A stretch of 64,000 bases of DNA from Methylocystis sp. H62 (GCF_015709515.1 NZ_JADNQZ010000058.1:518004-582003), one strand, 5' to 3'; shown: positions 18,506 through 27,482, counted from the stretch's first letter. A program made the numbers and translations. The notes: generated from the sequence alone by a model not told the origin.

Positions 18506-18906
18506 ACCCTGCGCAAAACTTCCGGCATTTCGGCGTGGCGCCGCTCGGCGACGACATCGACCATGCGCTCGGCTCCGCGATCCCGCGCTTCTTGGCTTTG
18601 CGCCTTGGCGAAGTCTTCGCTGGCCTCTTTGAACTGCGCTTCGGCTTCTTCGAGTTGGCCGCGCAGTTCCGCGATCGACGCAAGGATGTTGTCGCGTCGC
18701 GTGCGCGCCGCCCGCGCATAAGTCGGATAGGCGAAATGATTGGGATCGTCGATGTTGGCGCGCCGCTCTTCCTGACCGATTTCACGGTCGAGCTCATTGG
18801 CCATGCGCGTGAATTCGCCGATCATTGCATTCAATTGAACGACGCGCCGGCGTTTTTCCTCGGCCTGGAACCGTTTGAGACGGACAAGCGTATCCCGCGA
18901 CTTCAT
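18502..18906 (-). CDS. FliJ-like coiled-coil protein
   Basis: Protein of 134 residues that is nearly all helix with heptad-like spacing, starting MKSRDTLVRLKRFQAEEKRR and including LDREIGQEERRANIDDP and a long ELRGQLEEAEAQFKEASEDF helix. This fits the alphaproteobacterial FliJ family, the coiled-coil stalk of the flagellar export ATPase FliI. No other flagellar gene is in the window, so it is either an orphan member or a related coiled-coil protein. The start at 18906 is preferred to 18927 because homologues begin MKSRD. Confidence 0.65.
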   Translation of the reverse strand: MKSRDTLVRLKRFQAEEKRRRVVQLNAMIGEFTRMANELDREIGQEERRANIDDPNHFAYPTYARAARTRRDNILASIAELRGQLEEAEAQFKEASEDFAKAQSQEARDRGAERMVDVVAERRHAEMPEVLRRV

Positions 18907-19081
18907 GCGACAAGCTCCATTACGCAACTTATGCGAAACAAATCCTTAACTCCGCGAGACAAGGCTCAATATGCCCTGTGGAAGTTGCTCGTTTGTTACC
19001 GAAATCGAATTTTTGAATTCTTCGTCCCTGTGTGTCTTCGGCGCACTATCTCAAGCAAGGGGCGCTTTGGAGGCTCAAGCT

Positions 19082-19555
19082 ATGCGAAATCTTGCTGCAA
19101 TTCTTGTGGGCGCGGCCATAAGCCTCGCAGCTCCCATCGCCGTAATGGCGGAAGCTCCAGGCTCCGTCTTTTCGCAGGACAAACTCGAATGGAAGGCGGG
19201 TCTGGCGGAACTGCCGAGGGGCGCGGAAGTCGCGATGCTGTTCGGCGATCCGACGCAGGGCGGACCTTACATCCTGCGCATGCGCGCGCCGAAGGGATAT
19301 AAAATCGGGCCGCATAAGCACAGCGGCATGGAGACGATGACGGTGCTGTCGGGGACCGTTCGTTACGGTCAGGGCGCTAAGCTCGATCCAAACGCCGAGA
19401 AGACGCTTGTCGCCGGCGGTTTTGCGGCGACTCCCGCGGAAGCGGGCCATTGGGTCAATTTCGAAGACGACACGGTGATACAAGTGACCGGCGTCGGCCC
19501 TTGGAACATCACCTATCTTGATCCGCGCGACGACCCTCGCGCAGCTCAGCGGTAG
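19082..19555 (+). CDS. Secreted cupin domain protein
   Basis: Protein of 157 residues with a signal peptide (RNLAAILVGAAISLAAPIAVMAEA) cleaved near residue 24, so it should act in the periplasm. A single cupin follows, with motif 1 GPHKHSGMETMTVLSGTVRYG (the two His and Glu as metal ligands) and motif 2 GGFAATPAEAGHWV with the third His. The substrate is unknown. It is convergent with pqqDE, with only 1 bp between the stop codons. The start is chosen to include the signal peptide; the frame is open farther upstream. Confidence 0.85.
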   Translation: MRNLAAILVGAAISLAAPIAVMAEAPGSVFSQDKLEWKAGLAELPRGAEVAMLFGDPTQGGPYILRMRAPKGYKIGPHKHSGMETMTVLSGTVRYGQGAKLDPNAEKTLVAGGFAATPAEAGHWVNFEDDTVIQVTGVGPWNITYLDPRDDPRAAQR

Positions 19556-19556
19556 A

Positions 19557-21029
19557 TCACGCCGGCTCCTTGGCGCGCGCCGTCGACGCCGCGGCGCCGC
19601 CATAGCGGCGGTAGATAAATTCCGGCGCCGTGACGTGCGACTCGACTTCGGCGTAAGCGGCGAAGCGCGCATGGTCGGGCGAGAGATGGCAGGCGGGGTC
19701 TGTCGCCGCGGCGTCGCCGGCGATCGCGAACGCCTGACAGCGGCAGCCGCCGAAATCGATTTCACGGCGCTCGCAAGAACGACAGGGCTCCTTCATCCAG
19801 TCCGTGCCGCGGAAGGCGTTGAAGGCCGCGCCGTTCCGCCAGATGTCGCCGAGCGGCCGCTCGCGCACATTGTCGAAGGCCAATCCCGGCAAGGTCTGCG
19901 CGGCGTGGCAGGGCAGGGCCTTGCCGGATGGCGTCACAGCGATGATCGATCGGCCCCAGCCGCCGGTGCAAGCTTTCGGCCGCGTCGCGTAATGATCGTG
20001 GATGACAAAATCGAAATTGAGAACGCCAGCGAGACGCTTCTTCGCCTCGTCGACGATGCCGACCGTCTCCATAAAAGCTTCGCGCGTCGGGATGAGCGCG
20101 GCGCGGTTCATCTGCGCCCAGGCGTAATATTGAATATGCGCAATCTCGATGCGCTGCGCATCGACCTCGACGGCGAAATCGATGATCTGCGGCAGATGCG
20201 CAATGTTCTGCCGGTGCATCGGCGCATTGATCGTCAACCCCATGCCGAATTCGCGCGTCCATCGCGCGACGTCGCGCTTCTTGGCGACGCCGCCCTGATA
20301 GCCCGAGATTTTGTCGGCGCTCTCAGGAACGACATCCTGGATGGAGACCTGCACATGATCGAGGCCGATCTCGGCGAGACGCTGCAACCGCTCGCGCGTC
20401 AGTAGAACGGCGGAGGTAACGAGATTGGTGTAGAGCCCCGCGTCGACCGCCTGTGCGAGGATCTCTTCAAGATCGCGTCGAACGGTGGGTTCGCCGCCGG
20501 AAAGATGCAGCTGCAGCGCGCCGATCGACGCCGCCTGACGGAAGGTCTCGCCCCATTCATCGGCGGTGAGTTCCATATTCGAGCGCTCGAGCTCAAGCGG
20601 ATTGGAGCAGTAGGGACACTGCAGCGGGCAGCGATGCGTAAGCTCGGCGAGCAGCCCCGCGGGTCCGCCCGTGAATGGCGCGATCGAAGAGGAGAAGGCG
20701 GACGGCGACGGCGCTGCGAATTCGTCGGTTCCGTCGCGCAGCAGCCGCTTGTCGGCGAGGCCTTGCAGCAGCGCGGTAACGTCGCGCGTGATGATGTCGA
20801 GCGGCGCGGAATATTGCTGCGCGAGCCGCGCGCAAAGATCGGCGAGGCGTGTTGCGCCGTCGATCGCGCGCAGAACGATCAGCCCAATCGGATCGAGTTC
20901 ATAGGCGCGCTCGGGCGCCAGAATAACCGTTCGGGATCGCGCGCGGTCTTCATGCAGCCGCGCGCAGCGCGTGAAGGCCGGACGCGCGTCCGGGCCGATC
21001 ACGAACCGCGCGGCATGCGCCTCAGACAT
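19557..21029 (-). CDS. pqqE: PqqD-PqqE fusion, PQQ biosynthesis radical SAM protein
   Basis: Protein of 490 residues. Residues about 10-98 are PqqD, the peptide chaperone that presents PqqA (ELDPIGLIVLRAIDGATRLADL and LLQGLADKRLL). After a Ser/Pro/Ala linker, residues 122-490 are PqqE, which forms the Glu-Tyr C-C crosslink in PqqA. The radical SAM cluster is CPLQCPYC (Cys134, 138, 141), followed by LSGGEPTVR, and the C-terminal SPASM region has CTGGWGRS, CHAAQTLPG and CRSCERREIDFGGCRC. pqqD and pqqE are usually separate genes. The start at 21029 overlaps the end of pqqC by 8 bp. Confidence 0.95.
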   Translation of the reverse strand: MSEAHAARFVIGPDARPAFTRCARLHEDRARSRTVILAPERAYELDPIGLIVLRAIDGATRLADLCARLAQQYSAPLDIITRDVTALLQGLADKRLLRDGTDEFAAPSPSAFSSSIAPFTGGPAGLLAELTHRCPLQCPYCSNPLELERSNMELTADEWGETFRQAASIGALQLHLSGGEPTVRRDLEEILAQAVDAGLYTNLVTSAVLLTRERLQRLAEIGLDHVQVSIQDVVPESADKISGYQGGVAKKRDVARWTREFGMGLTINAPMHRQNIAHLPQIIDFAVEVDAQRIEIAHIQYYAWAQMNRAALIPTREAFMETVGIVDEAKKRLAGVLNFDFVIHDHYATRPKACTGGWGRSIIAVTPSGKALPCHAAQTLPGLAFDNVRERPLGDIWRNGAAFNAFRGTDWMKEPCRSCERREIDFGGCRCQAFAIAGDAAATDPACHLSPDHARFAAYAEVESHVTAPEFIYRRYGGAAASTARAKEPA

Positions 21030-21792
21030 TTGCTTCTCCTGGCCGCCATGCGCCAGGCGGGATCGGCCCGGGCGTGACGTAGGCGTGATGTAATGCGTCA
21101 AGCTGCGCCCACAAGACGTCGCATTTGAACCGTACGGCGCCGACGCAGGCTTCCTGTTCGGCGCGGGTTTTGGCGTTATCGAGCACATAGCCGAGCGCGA
21201 ACTCGGAATCGCGCGGCGCCTGGGTCAGTCGGCGCTTGAAATAGGCCATCACCTGGTCGTCGACGAAGTCGTAGCTTTCAAGCATTCCGACGATGCGTTC
21301 GCGATGGATCGACGGCGCGAAGAGTTCGGTCAGCGAAGACGCGACCGCAACGACGAGCGGCTGCTCGACGACAAAGCGCACATAGGCTTCGACGGCGAAT
21401 TTTGTCGCGGGGAGGGCGCCGCGCCGAGAGGTCACGTAATCGCGCGAGAAGCCGAGAGCGTCCGTCAGCACGAGCCAGCGCTCGATGCCGCCGCCTTCTT
21501 CGCCGAGGCCGTCATGATCATGAATGCGATGGATCCACTCGCGGCGCAGCTCGCGATCATGGACGCGGCTCATAAAGGCGGCGTCCTTGCGCGGCACCGC
21601 CTCCTGGTAGCAGTAGCGGTTCAGCGCCCAGGCGGCGACCTGCTCCTTCTGGAGCTTGCCGCCGTGCAGCAGCTTATGAAACTCGTGCTTGTCGTGATAG
21701 CGCCCGGCGCCGACGGCGCGGATCGAGGCTTCGAATTCGTCGCGGGCGAGCGGCGCGGCGCCCCGCCAATCAATGGCTACGATCTCGTTCAC
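21022..21792 (-). CDS. pqqC: Pyrroloquinoline-quinone synthase
   Basis: Catalyses the final cofactor-free oxidation and ring closure to PQQ. The 256-residue protein has the PqqC pattern: RYHDKHEFHKLLHGGKL near residues 31-47, the active-site stretch RYCYQEAVPRKDAAFMSR, HDHDGLGEEGGGIERWL and the C-terminal FKCDVLWAQLDALHHAYV. Unlike the PqqC/D fusions of Methylobacterium, this one ends without a PqqD domain, since PqqD is fused to PqqE here. It overlaps pqqB by 4 bp and pqqDE by 8 bp, so the three are translationally coupled. Confidence 0.97.
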   Translation of the reverse strand: MNEIVAIDWRGAAPLARDEFEASIRAVGAGRYHDKHEFHKLLHGGKLQKEQVAAWALNRYCYQEAVPRKDAAFMSRVHDRELRREWIHRIHDHDGLGEEGGGIERWLVLTDALGFSRDYVTSRRGALPATKFAVEAYVRFVVEQPLVVAVASSLTELFAPSIHRERIVGMLESYDFVDDQVMAYFKRRLTQAPRDSEFALGYVLDNAKTRAEQEACVGAVRFKCDVLWAQLDALHHAYVTPGPIPPGAWRPGEANV

Positions 21793-22718
21793 AGGTTGAC
21801 CTCCATGCCATCCTCGCCGATTTCCCAGCCGGCGGCCTGGGCGATCGCATATTCGTCCGAGAATTCGTTGAGCAGAGGATTGGAATTATTGATGTGCACG
21901 TAGATTTTGCGCTTCACGTCGAGCGGCTCGAACGCGGCGATGGAGCCATCGGCGCCGCTGACGTTGATATGGCCCATGCGCGAGCCGGTTTTGCCGAGCA
22001 GACCTTGCTCGATCATCTCGCTTTCGTGGAAAAGCGTGCCGTCGAAGAACACCAGCTTGGCGCCGCGAAGCCGGTCGGCGAGGTCCGCGTCAACCTTGGC
22101 GCATCCTGGAATGTAAAAGAACGAGTCGCCAGTTTCGGCTTCGATGATTTCCAGCCCCAACGTGTCGCCGGCGCTTGTTCCGAAATTCGGCGCATTCGCG
22201 TTTTCGAGATAGAGCGCGATCTTGCCCGGAACGGGAAAGGCGCGGATCGCGAGACCTAGATCAATGCCCGCTCCGGTGACAGGCACGGCTTCTTCTATGC
22301 GCAGCTCGATGCGGGGCACGAGTTGCGTCTGCAGGATCGTAAAGATCGGATTGGCGCCGAGCGCATCGAGAACGCGGCCTGCAGCGTAGAGGCTGAACGG
22401 CTGCGCTTCTCGCATGTTGAGAAGACCCGCGACGTGATCCACGTCGCCATTTGTCAGCGCCACCGCCTTGATCGGGCTCGCGCGCAGACCGTCATCAGGC
22501 GCGGGAGCAAGCTCGGGCGCGGCGGCGATTTGCTCGCGCAGATCGGGCGAGGCGTTGAGCAGCAGCCAGTCGGCGCCATTGACGCTCACCGCCAATGAGG
22601 ACTGTGTGCGCGGCAAAAAGCCGGGCGCTCCGGCGCGGACAGCCCGGCAATTCGCGCAGTTGCAATTCCATTGCGGGAAGCCGCCGCCGGCGCCCGACCC
22701 CAAGATTTTGATCCGCAT
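21789..22718 (-). CDS. pqqB: PQQ biosynthesis protein PqqB
   Basis: Metallo-beta-lactamase-fold protein of 309 residues, shown in the family to act as an iron-dependent hydroxylase on the Glu-Tyr intermediate. The N-terminus KILGSGAGGGFPQWNCNC with CANCRA is diagnostic, as are LTNGDVDHVAGLLNMRE (metal ligands), FFDGTLFHESEM and KIYVHINNSNPLL. It is the first gene of the leftward pqqB-pqqC-pqqDE operon. No pqqA was found in the upstream 270 bp on the coding strand. Confidence 0.97.
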   Translation of the reverse strand: MRIKILGSGAGGGFPQWNCNCANCRAVRAGAPGFLPRTQSSLAVSVNGADWLLLNASPDLREQIAAAPELAPAPDDGLRASPIKAVALTNGDVDHVAGLLNMREAQPFSLYAAGRVLDALGANPIFTILQTQLVPRIELRIEEAVPVTGAGIDLGLAIRAFPVPGKIALYLENANAPNFGTSAGDTLGLEIIEAETGDSFFYIPGCAKVDADLADRLRGAKLVFFDGTLFHESEMIEQGLLGKTGSRMGHINVSGADGSIAAFEPLDVKRKIYVHINNSNPLLNEFSDEYAIAQAAGWEIGEDGMEVNL

Positions 22719-22991
22719 TGGCTTTTCGACATAGCGGGCGCGCCGCCACGTCGGATCTCCCTGAATGTTATTTTCTTGGCACTATGCGCAGGCGACCCTC
22801 ATTCGCGCAAGTGCGACCGATTTGCGCGGGCTACATGAAATGTCGAGACTTTTTCCCTATCGCGACGGGCGTGTCGCCCCGCTTTGGTCGCTTTCTTTTG
22901 TCAGAAACGATGGTGGAGAGGCGAAGCGCCTCAGTCGAAGCGCGCCGCTCAGGATTCAGTTCCGAGCAGGCGCTGGATCGAGCCAATCAAT

Positions 22992-24152
22992 TTGCGCACT
23001 CATGGAAAAAAGCTGACGCGCTTAAGCGCGCTCTTGATCGCGGCGTCGCTTGCCGGCTGCGTGTCGGACGGCATGCGTATGGTCGACGGCCACGTCGGCA
23101 ACGCCGTTTCTCTTGTCGCCGGAGCCCAGGGCGAGCCGTCGGATGTCGCCATTTTCGTCGCTTCGACGCGGCGTTCCGAAGGCGCGACAGACGACGGCCG
23201 CGCGCATTTTTCGCTAACGTCGATTGGCGTCCCGCTCAACCATCGTGCTGGAAGCCTCGAGCGTCCCAGCTTTGGCGGCGCCGATCTGCGGCGGCATTTC
23301 ACCGTGCTGTCGAAGCGCAATATGGATGAGCGGGAGTTCTACGGCGAAGTCGCCTCGCATGTCTCGGGGCGCATCGGCAATTCGCGCGACGTGCTGCTTT
23401 ACGTGCACGGCTTCAACACGGGAGTCGAAGAGGCGCGCTTTCGTCTGGCGCAGATTGTCGCCGACGGACGCTTCTCCGGCGTTCCCGCGCTCTTTACCTG
23501 GAATTCCCGAGGCGGTCTGTTCAACTACGAGTCCGACAAGGAAGCGGCGACAGTCTCACGCGACGCGCTTGAGAAGTTCGTCGTCGAACTGTCGCGCACG
23601 CCCGGCGTCGGCCGCATTCATGTGCTCGCGCATTCGATGGGCGCGTGGCTGACGATGGAGACGCTGCGCGGCGTCGCGCAGTCCGGCCATCCGGATCTCG
23701 ACGGCAAACTTGGCGAGGTCATGCTGGCGGCGCCCGACATCGATCTCAATGTTTTCCGCCAACAGGTCGCGCGCGTCGATCCTCGGCATGTGTCGATTTT
23801 CGTCGCCAATAATGATCGCGCGCTGTCGCTCGCGTCGCGCATCGCCGGCGACCGGCCGCGCCTCGGCGCGATGAATCCCACCAATCCTGAAGACAAGTCG
23901 GAGCTCGACCGACTGGGGGTCGCCGTGCACGATATTTCGTCGTTTTCGACCGACTTCGTCGGGCATGGCGCATTCGCCGAAGCGCCCGACGTGGTGCGAA
24001 AGATCGGCGCGCAGCTGACAGCCCCGCGGCCGGGGGAGGCCGACACCCAGGCCGTCATCGACGCAAGCGGCGGAACCGCCGCCGCCGGGCCGCCGCCACT
24101 CAATCAGAAGGTCGAGAGCCAGCCGCTGGCGCCGCTTGCCGCCGCTCGGTGA
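22992..24152 (+). CDS. Lipoprotein alpha/beta hydrolase (DUF900-type)
   Basis: Predicted lipoprotein esterase/hydrolase of about 386 residues. The N-terminus KKLTRLSALLIAASLAGC ends in a lipobox with Cys near residue 23. The hydrolase core shows DVLLYVHGFNTGVEEARFR, ALFTWNSRGG, the nucleophile elbow VLAHSMGAWLTMETL and a late VGHGAF for the histidine, as in DUF900. The C-terminal 50 residues are Ala/Pro-rich. The TTG at 22992 is the only in-frame start giving a normal signal sequence; the frame is open to 22884 but that would bury the lipobox. The start is therefore uncertain. Confidence 0.8.
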   Translation: MRTHGKKLTRLSALLIAASLAGCVSDGMRMVDGHVGNAVSLVAGAQGEPSDVAIFVASTRRSEGATDDGRAHFSLTSIGVPLNHRAGSLERPSFGGADLRRHFTVLSKRNMDEREFYGEVASHVSGRIGNSRDVLLYVHGFNTGVEEARFRLAQIVADGRFSGVPALFTWNSRGGLFNYESDKEAATVSRDALEKFVVELSRTPGVGRIHVLAHSMGAWLTMETLRGVAQSGHPDLDGKLGEVMLAAPDIDLNVFRQQVARVDPRHVSIFVANNDRALSLASRIAGDRPRLGAMNPTNPEDKSELDRLGVAVHDISSFSTDFVGHGAFAEAPDVVRKIGAQLTAPRPGEADTQAVIDASGGTAAAGPPPLNQKVESQPLAPLAAAR

Positions 24153-24212
24153 GCTTGATTTCGAACGGTCTATGTCAATTTCTGACTTGATGACGATTGA
24201 CGATGGTTACGT

Positions 24213-24431
24213 ATGAAAAACTTCGACGCCGTCACTCTCTCCGCCAGATTTGAGATCTCGATCCCAAAAGCGGTTTGCGAGGCGCACAAATGGCAGCCCG
24301 GCCAGGAGTTCGCTTTCATCCCCAAAGGATCTGGCGTGCTGCTCGTTCCCGTGCCTGAGCGCGATCAACTGGCAGAAATCGCGAAGGGGGCAAAGGCGGA
24401 AAATTATCGTGATCGCAAAGATCGCTTTTGA
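24213..24431 (+). CDS. AbrB/MazE family antitoxin-like protein
   Basis: Protein of 72 residues with the swapped-hairpin DNA-binding pattern of AbrB/MazE/VapB: VTLSARFEISIPKAVCEAHK, then WQPGQEFAFIPKGSGVLLVP. The C-terminus AENYRDRKDRF is typical of VapB antitoxins whose toxin gene overlaps the stop. No toxin follows: the next bases encode only a short IAFDASAYCLR stretch, reminiscent of a PIN-domain start, before a stop and the 3' end of pssA. It is probably an orphan antitoxin that lost its toxin. Confidence 0.8.
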   Translation: MKNFDAVTLSARFEISIPKAVCEAHKWQPGQEFAFIPKGSGVLLVPVPERDQLAEIAKGAKAENYRDRKDRF

Positions 24432-24447
24432 CGCCAGCGCTTATTGC

Positions 24448-25293
24448 TTACGGTGACGCCTCTTTCGGAGCGGTCTTCTCCGCCTCCGCTTTCGCGAGCT
24501 TGTTATAGCGCCTCACGCTCAGCGGAATGGCAGCCAGAAACGCGACGCTGAGCACGGCGAGCAGCTCCATCGGGTAGATCGCCAGCAGCAGCGCCGTCAC
24601 GCCCACGCCGAAAAGCACCGGAATCACGAGATCGCGTGGTATGCGCCCGATGCGCTTTCCGGAGAAATGCGGAATGCGGCTCGCCATCAGGAAGGCGATG
24701 CCGAGCACATAGACGATGTAAAACGGCGTCATCGCCTTGGACGCCGGCAGCTCCAAAACGGAGAAATGCAGATAGAGCGGCAGCAACACCGTCACGGCGC
24801 CGGCGGGCGCCGGCATGCCGACAAAGAATTCGGCGTGCCAGGCGGGCTTCGTCGGATCGTCCATCGTCACATTGAAGCGGGCAAGCCGTAGTGCGCCGGC
24901 GATGGCGAAGACGAGCACGGCGAACCAGCCGAGGCCTTTGATCTCGTGCAGCGTCCACAGATACAGCAGCAGGCCGGGCGCGACGCCGAAATCGACGAAA
25001 TCCGAAAGCGAGTCGAGTTCGGCCCCGAAGCGCGACGTGCCCTTGATGGCGCGCGCCAAGCGGCCGTCCAGCCCGTCGAGCACCGCCGCGGCCATCACCG
25101 CCGTCACGGCCGTTTCAAATCGTCCTTCGATTCCATAGCGGATCGCCGTCAGCCCCATACACAGGGCGAGCAGCGTCACGAGATTGGGAAGAACGATGCG
25201 CAACGGAATGTTGCGAAATCGCAGCCGACGCTGTTCGGAGGGCGTCAGGGTTCCTTCTTGTGAATCGCGCCCGGAGAAGAAGGGATCGGCCAT
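24448..25293 (-). CDS. pssA: CDP-diacylglycerol-serine O-phosphatidyltransferase
   Basis: Makes phosphatidylserine from CDP-diacylglycerol and serine at the inner membrane, the step before phosphatidylethanolamine. The 281-residue protein has several transmembrane helices and the CDP-alcohol phosphotransferase motif in DGLDGRLARAIKGTSRFGAE followed by LDSLSDF (D-G-x2-A-R-x8-G-x3-D-x3-D). It lies 7 bp downstream of psd, the next enzyme of the pathway, a standard Rhizobiales pair. The C-terminus is charged (LAKAEAEKTAPKEA). Confidence 0.95.
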   Translation of the reverse strand: MADPFFSGRDSQEGTLTPSEQRRLRFRNIPLRIVLPNLVTLLALCMGLTAIRYGIEGRFETAVTAVMAAAVLDGLDGRLARAIKGTSRFGAELDSLSDFVDFGVAPGLLLYLWTLHEIKGLGWFAVLVFAIAGALRLARFNVTMDDPTKPAWHAEFFVGMPAPAGAVTVLLPLYLHFSVLELPASKAMTPFYIVYVLGIAFLMASRIPHFSGKRIGRIPRDLVIPVLFGVGVTALLLAIYPMELLAVLSVAFLAAIPLSVRRYNKLAKAEAEKTAPKEASP

Positions 25294-25300
25294 GGCGTGT

Positions 25301-25999
25301 TCAACCCGCCTTGAATGTCAGCGCGGCGACGCCGGCGGTCATGTCGGCGAGGATCGTCTCGCCGGCGATGGCGCGAGATCCAATAGCCACCATGGGCCGG
25401 GCCGATGACGGCATGTAGACATCGACGCGTGAGCCGAAACGAATGAGGCCAAAACGGTCGCCGACGCCGATCTGCTCGCCTTCCTTGACGAATCCGACGA
25501 TGCGCCGCGCGACGAGTCCTGCGATCTGCACCACTCCAAAGCGCCCCGACGGCGCTTCGATGACCATGCCGCTGCGTTCATTGTCGTCGCTGGCCTTGTC
25601 GAGGTCGGCGTTGAGGAACAGGCCCGGCTTATAAGCGATTCTCGAGATGCGGCCGGTGATCGGCGCACGGTTCACATGCACATCAAAGACGCTCATGAAC
25701 ACGGAGATGCGCTGCATCGGCTCGGCTCCCAGGCCGAGTTCGGCCGGCGGCAGAAAAAAGCCGACCGCGCTGACGACGCCGTCCGCGGGCGAGATGACGA
25801 GCCCTTCGCGCAGCGGCGTCACCCGCGGCGGATTGCGGAAGAAATAAGCGCACCAGGCGGTGGCGATGAAGCCCATCCAGCCGAGCGTCGGCGACAGCCA
25901 GTCAAGCAGGAAGGAGACGGCGGCGAAACCAGCGATGAAGACGTAGCCTTCCGGATGGATCGGAACGAGCGATTTACGGACGGAATCGATGATCGACAT
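25301..25999 (-). CDS. psd: Phosphatidylserine decarboxylase
   Basis: Converts phosphatidylserine to phosphatidylethanolamine. The protein is 232 residues, the short (type II-like) proteobacterial form with an N-terminal membrane hairpin ([17 protein letters not shown]). The core has [30 protein letters not shown] and, near the C-terminus, [11 protein letters not shown], where the Gly-Ser pair is the self-cleavage site producing the pyruvoyl cofactor. ATG 25999 was chosen over 26050 because homologues begin [18 protein letters not shown]. It is followed directly by pssA. Confidence 0.94.
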   Translation of the reverse strand: MSIIDSVRKSLVPIHPEGYVFIAGFAAVSFLLDWLSPTLGWMGFIATAWCAYFFRNPPRVTPLREGLVISPADGVVSAVGFFLPPAELGLGAEPMQRISVFMSVFDVHVNRAPITGRISRIAYKPGLFLNADLDKASDDNERSGMVIEAPSGRFGVVQIAGLVARRIVGFVKEGEQIGVGDRFGLIRFGSRVDVYMPSSARPMVAIGSRAIAGETILADMTAGVAALTFKAG

Positions 26000-26086
26000 G
26001 CGGGCCTGCTTTCGTGGCGGGCTGATCAGCGCGCGCGTTTCCTTTGCCATGTTGCGGCGCCAAAGTCACGGATGCGCGGCCTCGGA

Positions 26087-27289
26087 TCATGGCAGCCGAA
26101 GGATGCGGCAGGTGTCGCCCTTCGCCAGGGGCGGCGCGCCCGGCTCGCGGATCAGCAGCGCTTGCGATTGCGCCAGCTCGGTGAGCAGCGACGAGTCCTG
26201 CAGCGGCTGCGGCGTTGCGACGAGGCGGCCATTTTCGTCCAGGGCGAGCCGCGCGCGCATATAGTCGCGCCGCCCCTTGTTGGCGGGGAGATAGGCGCCG
26301 GCGATCGCCGTCTCGGTTCGGTCGGAACCGGCGTCTGGATCGCCCTGCAGCGCGCGCAGGAGCGGCGCGAGAAAGACCAGCGCGCAGACGAAGGACGCGA
26401 CCGGATTGCCGGGCAGGCCGAGGATGCGCGCGTCGCCCAGCGCGCCATGGATCAGGGGCTTGCCCGGCCGCATCGCGATTTTCCAGAAGTCGAGCGACAT
26501 CCCTTGGCGCGCCAGCGCCGGACGCAGCAGATCATGGTCGCCGACCGACGCGCCGCCCAGCGTCACCAGAACGTCGGCGCGCGCGTCGCGGGCGAGGCCG
26601 ATGCCGCGTTCGAGTTCCGCGAGATCATCGCGGAAGACGCCAAGATCGATCACTTCAGCGCCAGCGTCTTCGGCGATGGCGGCGACCGCCAGATTGTTGC
26701 AGGAGATGATCTGCGACGGGCCGGGCTCGGCGCCCGGCGGCACGAGTTCGTCGCCCGAAGCGATGATCGCGACGCGCGGGCGCCGCGCGACAGGAACTGC
26801 AGCGTGATTCATCGCCGCGGCGAGCGCGAGTTCAGCCGGGCCGAGGCGCACGCCGGCGAAGAGCGCGACCGCGCCTTCGCGAAAGTCGAGGCCAGCGCCG
26901 CGAATATGCGGGCCGGGCGTCGCGCCTGCCGCCAGCACGCCGTCGGCGACCCGGGCGTCTTCCTGCAGCAATATGGCGTCGGCGCCCTGCGGCACTGGCG
27001 CGCCGGTGAAGATGCGTACCGCTTCTCCCGGCTTGAGGGCTGCGTCATAGCCGTGGCCTGCGGCGCTTTCCCCGACGATCCGCAGCGGCCCGGCGGCAAG
27101 GTCGGCGGCGCGCAGCGCAAAGCCGTCCATGGCCGAGACGGCGACGGGCGGCTGGCTGCGGCGGGCGACAAGGTCGGCGGCCAGCGTGCGGCCGCGCGCC
27201 CGCGCCAGCGGCGTCAGTTCTTCGCCAAGCCGTGAAGCCCCAGCGAGCACCCGCGCAAGTGCGTCGGGAACGGAAAGAAGCTTATCCAC
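26087..27289 (-). CDS. moeA: Molybdopterin molybdenumtransferase
   Basis: Inserts molybdate into adenylylated molybdopterin to make Moco. The 400-residue protein has the MoeA blocks AVSAMDGFALRAADL, IFTGAPVPQGADAILLQE, IASGDELVPPG, LVTLGGASVGDHDLLRPAL, IAMRPGKPLIHG and LGLPGNPVASFVCALVFL, then the C-terminal barrel ending DTCRILRLP. The GTG at 27289 gives the normal N-terminus VDKLLSVPDALARVL; longer reading upstream overlaps the small membrane gene. moaC is 1.2 kb upstream on the same strand, separated by two unrelated genes. Confidence 0.94.
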   Translation of the reverse strand: MDKLLSVPDALARVLAGASRLGEELTPLARARGRTLAADLVARRSQPPVAVSAMDGFALRAADLAAGPLRIVGESAAGHGYDAALKPGEAVRIFTGAPVPQGADAILLQEDARVADGVLAAGATPGPHIRGAGLDFREGAVALFAGVRLGPAELALAAAMNHAAVPVARRPRVAIIASGDELVPPGAEPGPSQIISCNNLAVAAIAEDAGAEVIDLGVFRDDLAELERGIGLARDARADVLVTLGGASVGDHDLLRPALARQGMSLDFWKIAMRPGKPLIHGALGDARILGLPGNPVASFVCALVFLAPLLRALQGDPDAGSDRTETAIAGAYLPANKGRRDYMRARLALDENGRLVATPQPLQDSSLLTELAQSQALLIREPGAPPLAKGDTCRILRLP

Positions 27290-27296
27290 GCGAAAC

Positions 27297-27482
27297 TTAA
27301 TCCCGGTTCGCGACGCGGCGATAGATGAGCGCTGCGAGGCTTTCGACTGCGAGCGCGACGAGCACGATGACTGTCGCGAGCGCCGCGTCAATGTCGACGC
27401 TGGGATAAGCGAAGGAGAACGCTGCGCCAAGAGCGATCGCCAGCAGAAAAACGGCGACGATCCGAGGAAGGGACAATTTCAT
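27297..27482 (-). CDS. Small two-helix membrane protein
   Basis: Protein of 61 residues with two hydrophobic segments (about residues 7-25 and 33-54) joined by a short acidic turn (YPSVDID) and ending in a basic IYRRVANRD. No family recognised. Its start overlaps the stop of the secreted protein gene at 27479-28408 by 4 bp and it ends 7 bp before moeA, so it looks like a genuine cistron of the same transcript. Confidence 0.6.
   Translation of the reverse strand: MKLSLPRIVAVFLLAIALGAAFSFAYPSVDIDAALATVIVLVALAVESLAALIYRRVANRD

Noticed and set aside
22719..22991. Possible pqqA upstream of pqqB
   Set aside because: No short frame on the leftward strand shows the Glu-x3-Tyr core expected of PqqA.
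25676..27235. Rightward open frame of 519 codons opposite psd and moeA
   Set aside because: Covers two recognised genes on the other strand and shows no motif.
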